Shown: positions 42,691 to 51,120 of the stretch, in pieces | How the letters are laid out: each line of letters starts with the position of its first letter | Position numbering within the stretch: position 1 is the first letter of the stretch | NCBI RefSeq assembly: GCF_003260195.1 | Contig: NZ_QEIH01000001.1 | Span: forward strand, 124,001 to 188,000 | Direction: 5' to 3' | DNA from: Lutibacter citreus | Lineage (GTDB): Bacteria; Bacteroidota; Bacteroidia; Flavobacteriales; Flavobacteriaceae | Length of the DNA: 64,000 bases | Notes under the pieces: model-generated | The model's database searches: none | What the model was told of the DNA's origin: nothing | The model's input: the letters and a program-made list of their open reading frames with translations, nothing else | Made by a program: the position numbers and the translations under genes

Positions 42691-43245
42691 ATGAAAAATC
42701 TTAATTATTTAATTTTATTATTTATTTGCATTTGTTTAAACGGATGTGATAATAAAGAAAAACAAGAACTTCAGTTTACGAATGAAGTTACTCCTGAAAA
42801 GGTTAGAGCCATACTAGAAAAATACAATTTAGATGAAGGATCGTTCTCTGTAAGTAATATTAGCGACGATAATAAAAAAGGATTATCTAATAAAAAAACA
42901 TCTGTTGATTTTACTGAAATGAAATCTTTAGAGGAATTTGAAGCTATGGTTGCCGCATTTACAAAATATCAGAACTCTAAAGAAGGTATAATGGCTAAAA
43001 AATTTAATGAGTTTTCTGTTAAAAGTAGAACGGAAAAATGGTCTGACAAGGAAATTGATGATTTCTTAAAAGAATTTGATAGTAAATTTGGTACTAACCA
43101 TTTTGAGATGTTTAGAGGAGAATTACCTAGCGGAAGTTATAGGTTTTCTACAATTGGAAAAAGTAAAAAAGAGATAGACACCATAGATAATGCTACTAAA
43201 GCAATAATAGATAGTTTAAAAATGAGTAATAAGAAAATAGATTAA
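42691..43245 (+). CDS. Hypothetical lipoprotein (184 aa)
   Basis: Not recognised. Lipoprotein signal MKNLNYLILLFICICLNGC with Cys19. The mature part is soluble and helical, rich in Lys, Glu and Asp, with VTPEKVRAILEKYNLDEG and EIDDFLKEFDSKFG. No repeats and no further cysteines. It lies between two almost matching terminators (after tig, and its own at 43284-43318), so it forms a separate unit. No clue to function. Confidence 0.72.
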   Translation: MKNLNYLILLFICICLNGCDNKEKQELQFTNEVTPEKVRAILEKYNLDEGSFSVSNISDDNKKGLSNKKTSVDFTEMKSLEEFEAMVAAFTKYQNSKEGIMAKKFNEFSVKSRTEKWSDKEIDDFLKEFDSKFGTNHFEMFRGELPSGSYRFSTIGKSKKEIDTIDNATKAIIDSLKMSNKKID

Positions 43246-43283
43246 CAAAAGGCTAAATAGAAGAATTATTAACAATATATATT

Positions 43284-43318
43284 AAAAAGCCTTTTCAAAT
43301 TTGAAAAGGCTTTTTTTG
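43284..43318. terminator. Rho-independent terminator after the lipoprotein gene
   Basis: AAAAAGCCTTTTCAAA pairs with TTTGAAAAGGCTTTTT, with T-run (plus) and A-run (read on minus), so it may serve both this gene and the convergent pyruvate kinase-like gene. Closely matches 42539-42572 in flanks and stem base. Confidence 0.9.
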
Positions 43319-43342
43319 TTTTATAATTAAGGTATGTATAAT

Positions 43343-45175
43343 TTATAAGTCTTCAGAATATTCAAGCTTAGGTAAAATAGTTCTCTTTTTCTTCTGAATT
43401 TTCTCCATTCTTCTCAGTATTTTATCGAGCATTTTCACGGCTTTTTCAATATATGGTCCTTTATTTAACATTACACATTCTGCACGTTGTGCCATTGCAG
43501 CATCTGTTATTTCTGCCCTAGTTGGGATACCCTTTTTAGCAAGGTTTTCTAAAACTTGGGTTGCCCAAATATCAGGTAAATGTGCAGCTTCACACAATTG
43601 TAAAATTTCTTCTTGAATTATAGCAAAGTTTTTCCAACCAGTTTCAATAGCTAAATCTCCGCGAGCAATCATTACTCCAACTGGGTAGTTCTCCATTGCT
43701 TTTAGTAATATACTAGGTAAATTTTTAAAAGATTCTTGTGTTTCAATTTTCAAAATAATACCTAAATGAGCATTTAATTTTTTAAATTCAGTTAATAAAT
43801 CTTCAACGTCTTTTTTATTATTTACAAAAGAAAAATTAACGGTATCTGCATGTTTAGCAACAAATTTTAAATCAACTTTATCTTTTTCGGTTAAACCGTT
43901 AATTTTTAATTTGCTATTAGGTAGGTTTATACCTTTATCTGCTTTTAATTTTCCTCCATTTTTTTTGGTACTGGTAATTTCAATTATTAGATAATCAGAC
44001 TTTACTTCCTTTACAATTCCTTCAATTTTTCCATCATCAAAATAAACCAATTCATTGGGCTGTAGGTAATTAAATATTTCAGGTAATGTACAAGAGATAT
44101 GGGCTATTTCTTTAAGTGTACCATCTTCATTATAAGTTTTTGGCTCACCCAGAATTGGAGCTTTATCTATTCTTAATAAATCACCTTCAAATAAGAAAAT
44201 TACTTCTTCTAAAGGTAATAATTCATGTACACTGTGAATTTCAGAGGTTGATTTATTCTCTAAAAAAACATTTAAAAGAGTACCTGTGGTTACAAATGCT
44301 GAATCGGAACAGGAACCCCATCTTCCATTTCCTTCAATAGTATCAATATTTATTCTACATTTTTTATTTCTAGAGTCTTTAAATATAATAAACGAACCTT
44401 TTTTGGTTTTTTTAAGCCATTTTTTGTTTACAGGGATTATAGCATCTGCTAGTTCTCCTTTAGGAGGGAGAGTAGCATAAGGGGCAAGCCATATTTTTGC
44501 AGGAACGGTAACTTGGCCCAAAGTATTACGTTGCGGCTTTATACGCACTACTTTATGACCTGGTTTCATTTTTCCAGTTCTTAGTTTTGGACCTCCTAAA
44601 TCCATCATTATTTTACAGCTATCTTCTACTTCTTTAATATTAGTGATTATTTTAGACCAAACGTCTTCATTATCGTGAGCGCAATTAATACGTGCGCAAT
44701 TCATACCTAAATCTAAAAGTAGAGTTGTAAATTCTTTATCTTCGGCAGCTATGGTAGGTTGAGTTACCATTATACTTGTTTTTCTATTGTTTTTTTTAAG
44801 TCCAAAAAGTGCTTTCGAATTATTTTTAAGTAATTTTTTAGCTTCTTTATTTGTTAAAAAAGGTATAGGGGTAACTGAGTCATCAATTTTAAGTAAGCTG
44901 TTTACTATGGTTTTAAAATTGAGTAAATTATGGAGTATACTTAATTCTGAGCCTCCTGAATTAGGTAATCCAATTTCTGAAAGTTTATTTTGAAATTCAT
45001 CAACGTTAAAACTTCTTAAAGCCAAATAATGAATTAAGTTTTTTGCGCTTTTAGAATATTTAGGATGCACATTTTTTATTTGTGCTTCATATCTAATTTC
45101 GTATTCATATAATTTTGCTAGTACAAGATCTATATGATTATGAATTTTAAGTAGTTTGTCTTTTGGAAAAAGCAT
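43343..45175 (-). CDS. Atypical pyruvate kinase-like protein
   Basis: A 610-residue protein with a pyruvate kinase barrel but unusual design. An N-terminal extension (~1-125) precedes the barrel. Kinase landmarks are altered: MVTQPTIAAEDKEF (for MVATLGPAS...), ARINCAHDNEDVW (for RxNFSHG), MMDLGGPKLRTG, the catalytic-Lys strand GIILKIETQES and MIARGDLAIETGWKNFAIIQ; PTRAEITDAAMAQRAECVMLNKGP is well kept. A long insert (~210-400) replaces the compact B domain, and no allosteric C-terminal domain follows. Phosphoenolpyruvate chemistry is probable, but a standard pyruvate kinase elsewhere in the genome would be needed to judge its role. Ends just after a shared terminator. Confidence 0.75.
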   Translation of the reverse strand: MLFPKDKLLKIHNHIDLVLAKLYEYEIRYEAQIKNVHPKYSKSAKNLIHYLALRSFNVDEFQNKLSEIGLPNSGGSELSILHNLLNFKTIVNSLLKIDDSVTPIPFLTNKEAKKLLKNNSKALFGLKKNNRKTSIMVTQPTIAAEDKEFTTLLLDLGMNCARINCAHDNEDVWSKIITNIKEVEDSCKIMMDLGGPKLRTGKMKPGHKVVRIKPQRNTLGQVTVPAKIWLAPYATLPPKGELADAIIPVNKKWLKKTKKGSFIIFKDSRNKKCRINIDTIEGNGRWGSCSDSAFVTTGTLLNVFLENKSTSEIHSVHELLPLEEVIFLFEGDLLRIDKAPILGEPKTYNEDGTLKEIAHISCTLPEIFNYLQPNELVYFDDGKIEGIVKEVKSDYLIIEITSTKKNGGKLKADKGINLPNSKLKINGLTEKDKVDLKFVAKHADTVNFSFVNNKKDVEDLLTEFKKLNAHLGIILKIETQESFKNLPSILLKAMENYPVGVMIARGDLAIETGWKNFAIIQEEILQLCEAAHLPDIWATQVLENLAKKGIPTRAEITDAAMAQRAECVMLNKGPYIEKAVKMLDKILRRMEKIQKKKRTILPKLEYSEDL

Positions 45176-45240
45176 AATTATAATTTAACTTATAAAATTA
45201 CAATAATAAACCGTTAAAATAAATAGTATTTGAAAAGAAA

Positions 45241-46572
45241 TTATTTTCTTTTTTGACCTCTTGTTTTAGGTTTTTTATATTTTTTTGCTATTTCTCTTCT
45301 GTAAGAACCTCCAAGGTTTTTCTTTTGATTTTTTTCTTTTTTCTCGTGAAAAGCAGCTCCGCTAGGTTCAGATATAGTTTTTTTCTGACCTTGGTATTCA
45401 GGATCAACATTTGGCATTTCTTCATCAATCATTTTGGTTGATATTTTAATGCTTTCAGGTAAATCTATTACATCAATTTCAGTATTCATTAATAATTCAA
45501 TTTCACCTAAATATTCGGCTTCTTCTTCATTAAAAAATGAAATTGCAATTCCTTCTTGTTCTGCTCTTCCAGTTCTTCCTATTCTATGGATATAATTTTC
45601 GGGCTCTTTAGGAATATCAAAATTAATAACGTGACTAACATTTGTTAAATCTAAACCACGAGCAATAATATCGGTAGCAATTAAAACGTTGAAAAATCCC
45701 ATTTCAAAATTTTTAACTGAACGTAACCTGTAGTTTTGAGTTTTATTAGAATGAATTACATCTGCATCATTTGGCAATGCTAATTCTAATTCTTCATATA
45801 AAATATTTGCTTGTTTTTTGTTTTTCACAAACACTAAAACTTTATTAAAAGTCTCTTTGTCTTTAAGTAAATCTACTAAATAGTTAACTTTTGTGTAAAA
45901 ATTTGGTATAGGGTAAGCTAATTGTTTAATAGTATCTAAAGGACTTCCACTAGCAGCAACTTCAATTTTTACAGGCGATTTAAAAAAGTCGTCTAATAAA
46001 TTATTTACTTCACTGGTTAATGTTGCAGAAAATAAAATGTTTTGTCGTTTTTTAGGCAGTAAATCTAATAACGTAATTAATTGAGATCTAAATCCTAAAT
46101 TCATCATTTCATCAACTTCATCAATAACTAATTTCTGTATTTGCTTTAATTTTAAAACACCATCTAACGCTAAATCTAATAATCTACCAGGTGTGGCAAC
46201 TATAATATCTTGACCTTCATACACTAACTGTTTTTGCTTATTTAGGTTTGTACCTCCGTACACTCCTGCAAAGCGAACATTAATATAAGGTGTTAAATTT
46301 TTAATTTCTTCAACAACCTGAACAACTAATTCACGTGTTGGAACAATGATTAAAACACGAGGGTATTTTTGTTCAGAATATTTAAGTTGTCTTAATATTG
46401 GTAATAAATAAGCAAATGTTTTACCAGTTCCTGTTTGTGCAATACCAACAACATCTCTACTGCTCATAATAACAGAAAATGCTTTTTCTTGAATAGGAGT
46501 TGGTGTTATAAACCCCATTTCGTCAAGAACTTTAAGTAAAGGCGTATTTAAATTTAAATCAGAAAAGGTCAT
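45241..46572 (-). CDS. DEAD-box-family RNA helicase with DEVD motif II
   Basis: A 443-residue helicase. Q motif TPIQEKAF, Walker A AQTGTGKT, Ia PTRELVVQ, motif II LVIDEVDEMM (DEVD where the family has DEAD), motif III SATL, and motifs IV-VI ending HRIGRTGR are all present, so it should be active on RNA. A basic tail (~385-443, ending KKPKTRGQKRK) probably binds RNA. These helicases act in ribosome assembly or cold adaptation; the exact target is unknown. A -7 box lies just upstream (46587-46594). The Asp-Glu-Val-Asp variant is the notable change. Confidence 0.93.
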   Translation of the reverse strand: MTFSDLNLNTPLLKVLDEMGFITPTPIQEKAFSVIMSSRDVVGIAQTGTGKTFAYLLPILRQLKYSEQKYPRVLIIVPTRELVVQVVEEIKNLTPYINVRFAGVYGGTNLNKQKQLVYEGQDIIVATPGRLLDLALDGVLKLKQIQKLVIDEVDEMMNLGFRSQLITLLDLLPKKRQNILFSATLTSEVNNLLDDFFKSPVKIEVAASGSPLDTIKQLAYPIPNFYTKVNYLVDLLKDKETFNKVLVFVKNKKQANILYEELELALPNDADVIHSNKTQNYRLRSVKNFEMGFFNVLIATDIIARGLDLTNVSHVINFDIPKEPENYIHRIGRTGRAEQEGIAISFFNEEEAEYLGEIELLMNTEIDVIDLPESIKISTKMIDEEMPNVDPEYQGQKKTISEPSGAAFHEKKEKNQKKNLGGSYRREIAKKYKKPKTRGQKRK

Positions 46573-46586
46573 TTTTTTAGTTTTTG

Positions 46587-46594
46587 CAAATATA
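46587..46594 (-). promoter_or_regulatory. Predicted -7 box for helicase gene
   Basis: On the minus strand TATATTTG (46594-46587) lies 14 bp before the ATG and is followed by GCAAA, the same context as the leuC and pdxJ boxes. Confidence 0.5.
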
Positions 46595-46689
46595 GTGCTA
46601 AAATTATACTTGAAAGATTATAACTTTATTATTCCCTAATCCGTTTATTAAACTGAATATTTTTTAATCTAATAAATATATTTTATTGG

Positions 46690-48288
46690 CTATTTAGAAG
46701 CCATTTCAAAAAGTAATTTATTGTTTGGGTCGTAGTTAATTTTTTTAATATTTAGGTTTTTAGTTTCTACAACAAGAGGTTCTTTTTGAGTTGTAACTTC
46801 AACAGTTTTAATTTCTGAAGAACCATCAGAGTATATGAGTTCTAAATCAAGTGGAAATTGAAAAATGGTATTTTGAGTTTGTTCAATAATAATTCTCAAT
46901 TTTGAATTTCCATAAATCCAATTAGTTTTTAATATTGGATGTCCAGTTTTTTGAAGCCATTGAGAAAAGAATACATCTAAATTTTTACCAGATGTTTGAG
47001 TCATCACATTTTTAAAATCGTTTGTAGAAGCATTCTTAAACTTGTAAAAATCATAATAGGTTTTAATTCCTTTCCAAAAATTTTCTTCACCAACCTTGTT
47101 TTTAAGCATATGTAAAACCCAAGCTCCTTTTTGGTAAGTGTTAGGATTTAATAAACTCATATAATTGTTTGTTTTGTTATCAAGAACAGGAGTTTGTTGT
47201 ACTTTATAAAAGTTAAAAATCTTTTGTCTTTCTTCATCTAATCTTTTGTTAAAAGCTTCTTCACCATCACTTTTAAGAATATATAAATCTGTAAAATATG
47301 TTGCAAAACCTTCACTTAACCATAAATGAGACCAATCTATTTCAGTTGCTGAATTTCCAAACCATTGGTGGGCAATTTCATGTGCAATTAAATCTTTATG
47401 TTCTTGTTTTCCTGTAACAGATTTTTCGAAATAAAAAATATTTCCAGCATTTTCCATGCCTCCAAAACGTGTTTTAGATTGTACGTTTGCCAATTTTAAA
47501 AAAGGATAATCTCCTATATTTTCTATATAAAAAGCTAAAATATCTTTTGCAATTGAGAAATCATTAAATCCTTCTTCTTTAGTTTGCGGATATACCCAAG
47601 TTGAAACAGGGATATTATGAGTTTCTCCTATATTTTGAACGGCAAATTTTGCAATTCCAATTACCATTACTTTTGTTGGTAAAGGAACCTCAGTTTTGTA
47701 ATGATATTCTTTTAGATTGTTTGTTAAATTAGTTTCTTCAATTTGAAATCCATTGGCAATTACCTGATAATGATTGGGAGCTTTTATGATATATTCAATA
47801 GTTGCTTTGTCTGAAGGATGATCTACACAAGGAAACCAATTTTGAGCTCTATTTGGCCAATTATCTCCAAAGAAAGTTCTATCTCCATAAAGGTTTTTAG
47901 AGATCACCAGACCGTCTTTTGGTATTCCGCTATATTTTATAGTAAATCTATAGGGTAATCTTGGAAATACATGTTTTGTTTGTATTGTTAGTTTATTGTT
48001 TTTTTGACTGAATTCAACAGGGATTTTATTTTGATAAACAGAATCTACTTGCATACCAAAATTGGTAGAATCTTTTGAAACTAAATCTAAATCAAAAGTG
48101 TCAACAAGTTTTTTAAATTTAATAGAGACTTCCATTGTAGATTCAATAACATTTGTTGAATCGTTTACAGTAAGGTTTAATTTATAGTTTTGTACATCAA
48201 GAGTATTAAATCTATCTGTGTAGGATTGTGCTGAAACGTATGTTGAAAATCCTATTAGGAAAAAGGTTAATTTGGTAAAAAAGTTCAT
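46690..48288 (-). CDS. Secreted M1-family aminopeptidase
   Basis: A 532-residue zinc peptidase with signal peptide MNFFTKLTFFLIGFSTYVSAQ. Beta-rich N-domain (~22-205), then the exopeptidase motif GGMENAGN, the zinc site HEIAHQWFG (His303, Glu304, His307) and the second Glu in WLSEGFATYF; a helical portion and a final beta domain follow. It removes N-terminal residues from peptides in the periplasm or outside. Shorter than the 850-residue PepN type, typical of Bacteroidota secreted M1 enzymes. No C-terminal T9SS sorting domain is visible. Confidence 0.92.
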   Translation of the reverse strand: MNFFTKLTFFLIGFSTYVSAQSYTDRFNTLDVQNYKLNLTVNDSTNVIESTMEVSIKFKKLVDTFDLDLVSKDSTNFGMQVDSVYQNKIPVEFSQKNNKLTIQTKHVFPRLPYRFTIKYSGIPKDGLVISKNLYGDRTFFGDNWPNRAQNWFPCVDHPSDKATIEYIIKAPNHYQVIANGFQIEETNLTNNLKEYHYKTEVPLPTKVMVIGIAKFAVQNIGETHNIPVSTWVYPQTKEEGFNDFSIAKDILAFYIENIGDYPFLKLANVQSKTRFGGMENAGNIFYFEKSVTGKQEHKDLIAHEIAHQWFGNSATEIDWSHLWLSEGFATYFTDLYILKSDGEEAFNKRLDEERQKIFNFYKVQQTPVLDNKTNNYMSLLNPNTYQKGAWVLHMLKNKVGEENFWKGIKTYYDFYKFKNASTNDFKNVMTQTSGKNLDVFFSQWLQKTGHPILKTNWIYGNSKLRIIIEQTQNTIFQFPLDLELIYSDGSSEIKTVEVTTQKEPLVVETKNLNIKKINYDPNNKLLFEMASK

Positions 48289-48341
48289 TTAAAAATTATT
48301 TAGGGTTTTCAAAGATACTTAAATTGAGGATTTATTAAAAC

Positions 48342-48376
48342 AAAAAAGGTCTGAAAGTATTCTTACTTTCAGACCT
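48342..48376 (-). terminator. Terminator after small secreted protein gene
   Basis: Perfect 13-bp arms AGGTCTGAAAGTA (48347-48359) and TACTTTCAGACCT (48364-48376) with a 4-nt loop; T-run on the minus strand. Confidence 0.88.
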
Positions 48377-48396
48377 CGACAATTAAACTATAACCT

Positions 48397-48903
48397 TTAA
48401 CTTTGATTATAAAGGTTCACAATTTTAAATATGTCATCCAAATCTTTTGAAATAATTTGGGTTGATATTTTTGGAGCATCTTTTAAAAATGATCCCAGAA
48501 CTTTTTTAAATTTTTTACTTGAAGAAGGTACTTTAATTAGTTCGTCGTAAACTTTTTCAACATAATAAGTTTTGCCGCCATTAGGGTATCTTTCGTAAAG
48601 GTTCAATTTTTTTCCTTGAACAACTTTTTTTGCAAGAATCATTTCACCAGAGTTATAAATTCTACAAAAAATGTCATTTCCTCTTTTATAGTGTTTTATA
48701 GTTTCAATTTTAGGAGTTTGTTCATCTCCGTTTTGGTCAATGTAAGTTAAATGTAATAAACTTTTTGCATCGTTAATTTTTTTAATTTTTACATTAATTA
48801 TAGTATCGTAGTGCGTAGTTACAATTGTTCCGTTTTCATATTCTTGAGCGTAAATGCTAATTGTAAAAACAATTAAGAAGAATAATAATATTTTCGATTT
48901 CAT
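48397..48903 (-). CDS. Hypothetical secreted protein (168 aa)
   Basis: Not recognised. Signal peptide MKSKILLFFLIVFTISIYAQ. The first half of the mature part is beta-rich (GTIVTTHYDTIINVKIKKI, LLHLTYIDQNGDEQ), resembling small secreted proteins with a repeated 'conversion of stimulus to residue' layout seen in Bacteroidota; the second half is basic and helical (SSSKKFKKVLGSF). No metal or catalytic motif is evident. It lies alone with its own terminator between the M1 peptidase gene and divergent clpP. Confidence 0.65.
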   Translation of the reverse strand: MKSKILLFFLIVFTISIYAQEYENGTIVTTHYDTIINVKIKKINDAKSLLHLTYIDQNGDEQTPKIETIKHYKRGNDIFCRIYNSGEMILAKKVVQGKKLNLYERYPNGGKTYYVEKVYDELIKVPSSSKKFKKVLGSFLKDAPKISTQIISKDLDDIFKIVNLYNQS

Positions 48904-49061
48904 TGTGTCTAATTTAAATTAATTCTAATTTTACCTTAAAGATATTCAATATTGTTATGCATGCATAATAAAAAGCGGGTTATTTTGTTAAATTACTGTT
49001 ATATAAAATCATTCTAAATCAGTCTAGAAATATATAAAGCATAAAATTCATAAATACTCCT

Positions 49062-49069
49062 TATCTTTA
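49062..49069 (+). promoter_or_regulatory. Possible -7 box for clpPX
   Basis: TATCTTTA differs from TAnnTTTG at the last base, 27 bp before the clpP ATG. Weak prediction. Confidence 0.35.
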
Positions 49070-49096
49070 CACACTTAATTTTATAAAACCTATAAA

Positions 49097-49756
49097 ATGG
49101 ATTACGGAAAAGAATTTAAAAAGTTTGCAACTAAGCAACAAGGAATTAGTAGCATGCACTACGATAAATTAGTTAGCAGTGTTACACCTTATATTATTGA
49201 AGAGCGTCAGCTAAACGTAGCGCAAATGGATGTGTTTTCACGTTTAATGATGGATAGAATTATTTTCTTAGGAACTGCAATTGATGATTATGTTGCTAAT
49301 ATTATTCAAGCTCAGTTATTATTTTTAGAGAGTGTTGATAATTCAAAAGATATATCAATTTATATAAATTCTCCTGGAGGAAGTGTATATGCTGGTTTAG
49401 GAATGTATGATACAATGCAATTTATTAAGCCAGATGTAGCCACAATTTGTACGGGTATGGCAGCTTCAATGGGAGCAGTTTTAATGTGTGCAGGGACAAA
49501 AGGTAAGCGTTCAGCATTACCTCATTCAAGAGTAATGATTCACCAACCATTAGGTGGTGCTCAAGGGCAAGCTAGTGATATTGAAATTACTGCTCGTGAA
49601 ATTTTAAAATTAAAAGATGAATTGTATCAAATAATTTCAAAACACTCTGGACAATCTATGGAGAAAGTTCATGCAGACTCTGATAGAGACTATTGGATGA
49701 AAGCTGATGAGGCTAAAGAGTACGGAATGATTGATGAAATTTTGATAAGAAAGTAA
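49097..49756 (+). CDS. clpP: ATP-dependent Clp protease proteolytic subunit
   Basis: A 219-residue serine peptidase. The catalytic triad is visible: Ser in TGMAASMGAVLMC, His in RVMIHQPLGGAQGQ and Asp in DSDRDYWM. The handle region, YINSPGGSVYAGLGMYDTMQ, forms the tetradecamer interface. It forms the proteolytic chamber used by ClpX (and perhaps ClpA/C). A short N-terminal extension (~25 residues) precedes the core and may be processed. It lies 15 bp before clpX. Confidence 0.97.
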   Translation: MDYGKEFKKFATKQQGISSMHYDKLVSSVTPYIIEERQLNVAQMDVFSRLMMDRIIFLGTAIDDYVANIIQAQLLFLESVDNSKDISIYINSPGGSVYAGLGMYDTMQFIKPDVATICTGMAASMGAVLMCAGTKGKRSALPHSRVMIHQPLGGAQGQASDIEITAREILKLKDELYQIISKHSGQSMEKVHADSDRDYWMKADEAKEYGMIDEILIRK

Positions 49757-49771
49757 TATTAGATTGTATTT

Positions 49772-51013
49772 ATGGCGAAGGAAGAAGTTTTAGAATGTTC
49801 GTTTTGTGGAAGGAAAAAACCAGAAACGGATTTGTTAATTGCGGGTTTAGATGCGCATATTTGTGATAAATGTATTGAACAAGCCCATGGGATAGTGATG
49901 GAAGAAATAGCAGAAAATTCTTCATCTTCACTTTCTGCGGAATTGACTTTAAAAAAACCTAAAGAGATAAAAGAGTTTATTGATCAATATATGATTGGTC
50001 AAGATCAGGCAAAAAAAGTAATGTCTGTTGCGGTATATAATCATTATAAAAGATTGTTGCAGCCTGATACTAAAGATGAGGATGATATTGAAATTGAAAA
50101 AAGTAATATTATTCTAGTTGGTGAAACTGGTACAGGAAAAACCTTAATTGCGCGTACAATTGCACGCATGTTAAATGTACCTTTTTGTATTGTTGATGCA
50201 ACTGTATTAACAGAAGCTGGTTATGTTGGTGAGGATGTTGAAACTATTTTAACAAGATTATTGCAGGCGGCTGATTATGATGTGACTAAAGCTGAAAGAG
50301 GAATTGTTTTTATTGATGAAATTGATAAAATTGCTCGTAAAGGTGATAACCCATCAATAACAAGAGATGTTTCTGGAGAAGGAGTTCAACAAGCTTTATT
50401 AAAATTATTAGAAGGTTCTGTTGTTAATGTTCCGCCAAAAGGAGGTAGAAAGCACCCTGATCAAAAGTTTATTGAAGTAGATACTAAAAATATTTTATTT
50501 ATTGCTGGAGGAGCTTTTTCTGGAATTGATAAAATAATAGGAAAGCGTTTAAACAGACAAGCAGTTGGGTATAGTGCATCAATAAAAGAAACAAAAGTAG
50601 ATACAAATAATATGCTACAGTATATTATTCCAAGTGATTTAAAATCATTCGGGTTAATTCCTGAAATTATTGGGCGTTTACCTGCTTTAACTCATATGAA
50701 TCCTTTGGATGCTGATACTTTAAGAGCAATTTTAACTGAGCCAAAAAACTCAATTATTAAACAATATCAGAAGTTATTTGAAATGGACGGTATTAAATTT
50801 TCAATTAATGAAAAAGCATTAATGTATATAGTTGAAAAGGCAGTTGAGTATAAATTAGGAGCCAGAGGATTAAGATCATTATGTGAAGCTATTTTAACAG
50901 ATGCAATGTTTGAACTTCCTGGAAGTGAGGAAACAGAATTGAAGGTGACTGATAAATACGCTGAGAACAAGATTAATAAGTCTACTTTAAAAAAGCTAAA
51001 AGCAGCTTCTTAA
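49772..51013 (+). CDS. clpX: ATP-dependent Clp protease unfoldase ClpX
   Basis: A 413-residue AAA+ unfoldase. The N-terminal zinc-binding domain has [12 protein letters not shown] and [10 protein letters not shown] (four Cys). Walker A is GETGTGKT, Walker [11 protein letters not shown], and the pore loop and sensor segments [22 protein letters not shown] and the C-terminal GARGLRS are standard. It recognises tagged or folded substrates and feeds ClpP. In an operon with clpP (15 bp gap) and followed by a terminator at 51041-51073. Confidence 0.97.
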   Translation: MAKEEVLECSFCGRKKPETDLLIAGLDAHICDKCIEQAHGIVMEEIAENSSSSLSAELTLKKPKEIKEFIDQYMIGQDQAKKVMSVAVYNHYKRLLQPDTKDEDDIEIEKSNIILVGETGTGKTLIARTIARMLNVPFCIVDATVLTEAGYVGEDVETILTRLLQAADYDVTKAERGIVFIDEIDKIARKGDNPSITRDVSGEGVQQALLKLLEGSVVNVPPKGGRKHPDQKFIEVDTKNILFIAGGAFSGIDKIIGKRLNRQAVGYSASIKETKVDTNNMLQYIIPSDLKSFGLIPEIIGRLPALTHMNPLDADTLRAILTEPKNSIIKQYQKLFEMDGIKFSINEKALMYIVEKAVEYKLGARGLRSLCEAILTDAMFELPGSEETELKVTDKYAENKINKSTLKKLKAAS

Positions 51014-51040
51014 AGTAATTAATAAAAAATTTACTATTTT

Positions 51041-51073
51041 AATCACCCATATAATTTTATGGGTGATTTTTTT
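51041..51073 (+). terminator. Terminator after clpX
   Basis: AATCACCCAT (51041-51050) and ATGGGTGATT (51059-51068), 8-nt loop, followed by a run of T. Confidence 0.88.
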
Positions 51074-51120
51074 GTCTAAAATTTGTAATTTAGAAAACTT
51101 TTAAAACAAGATATAATTAA

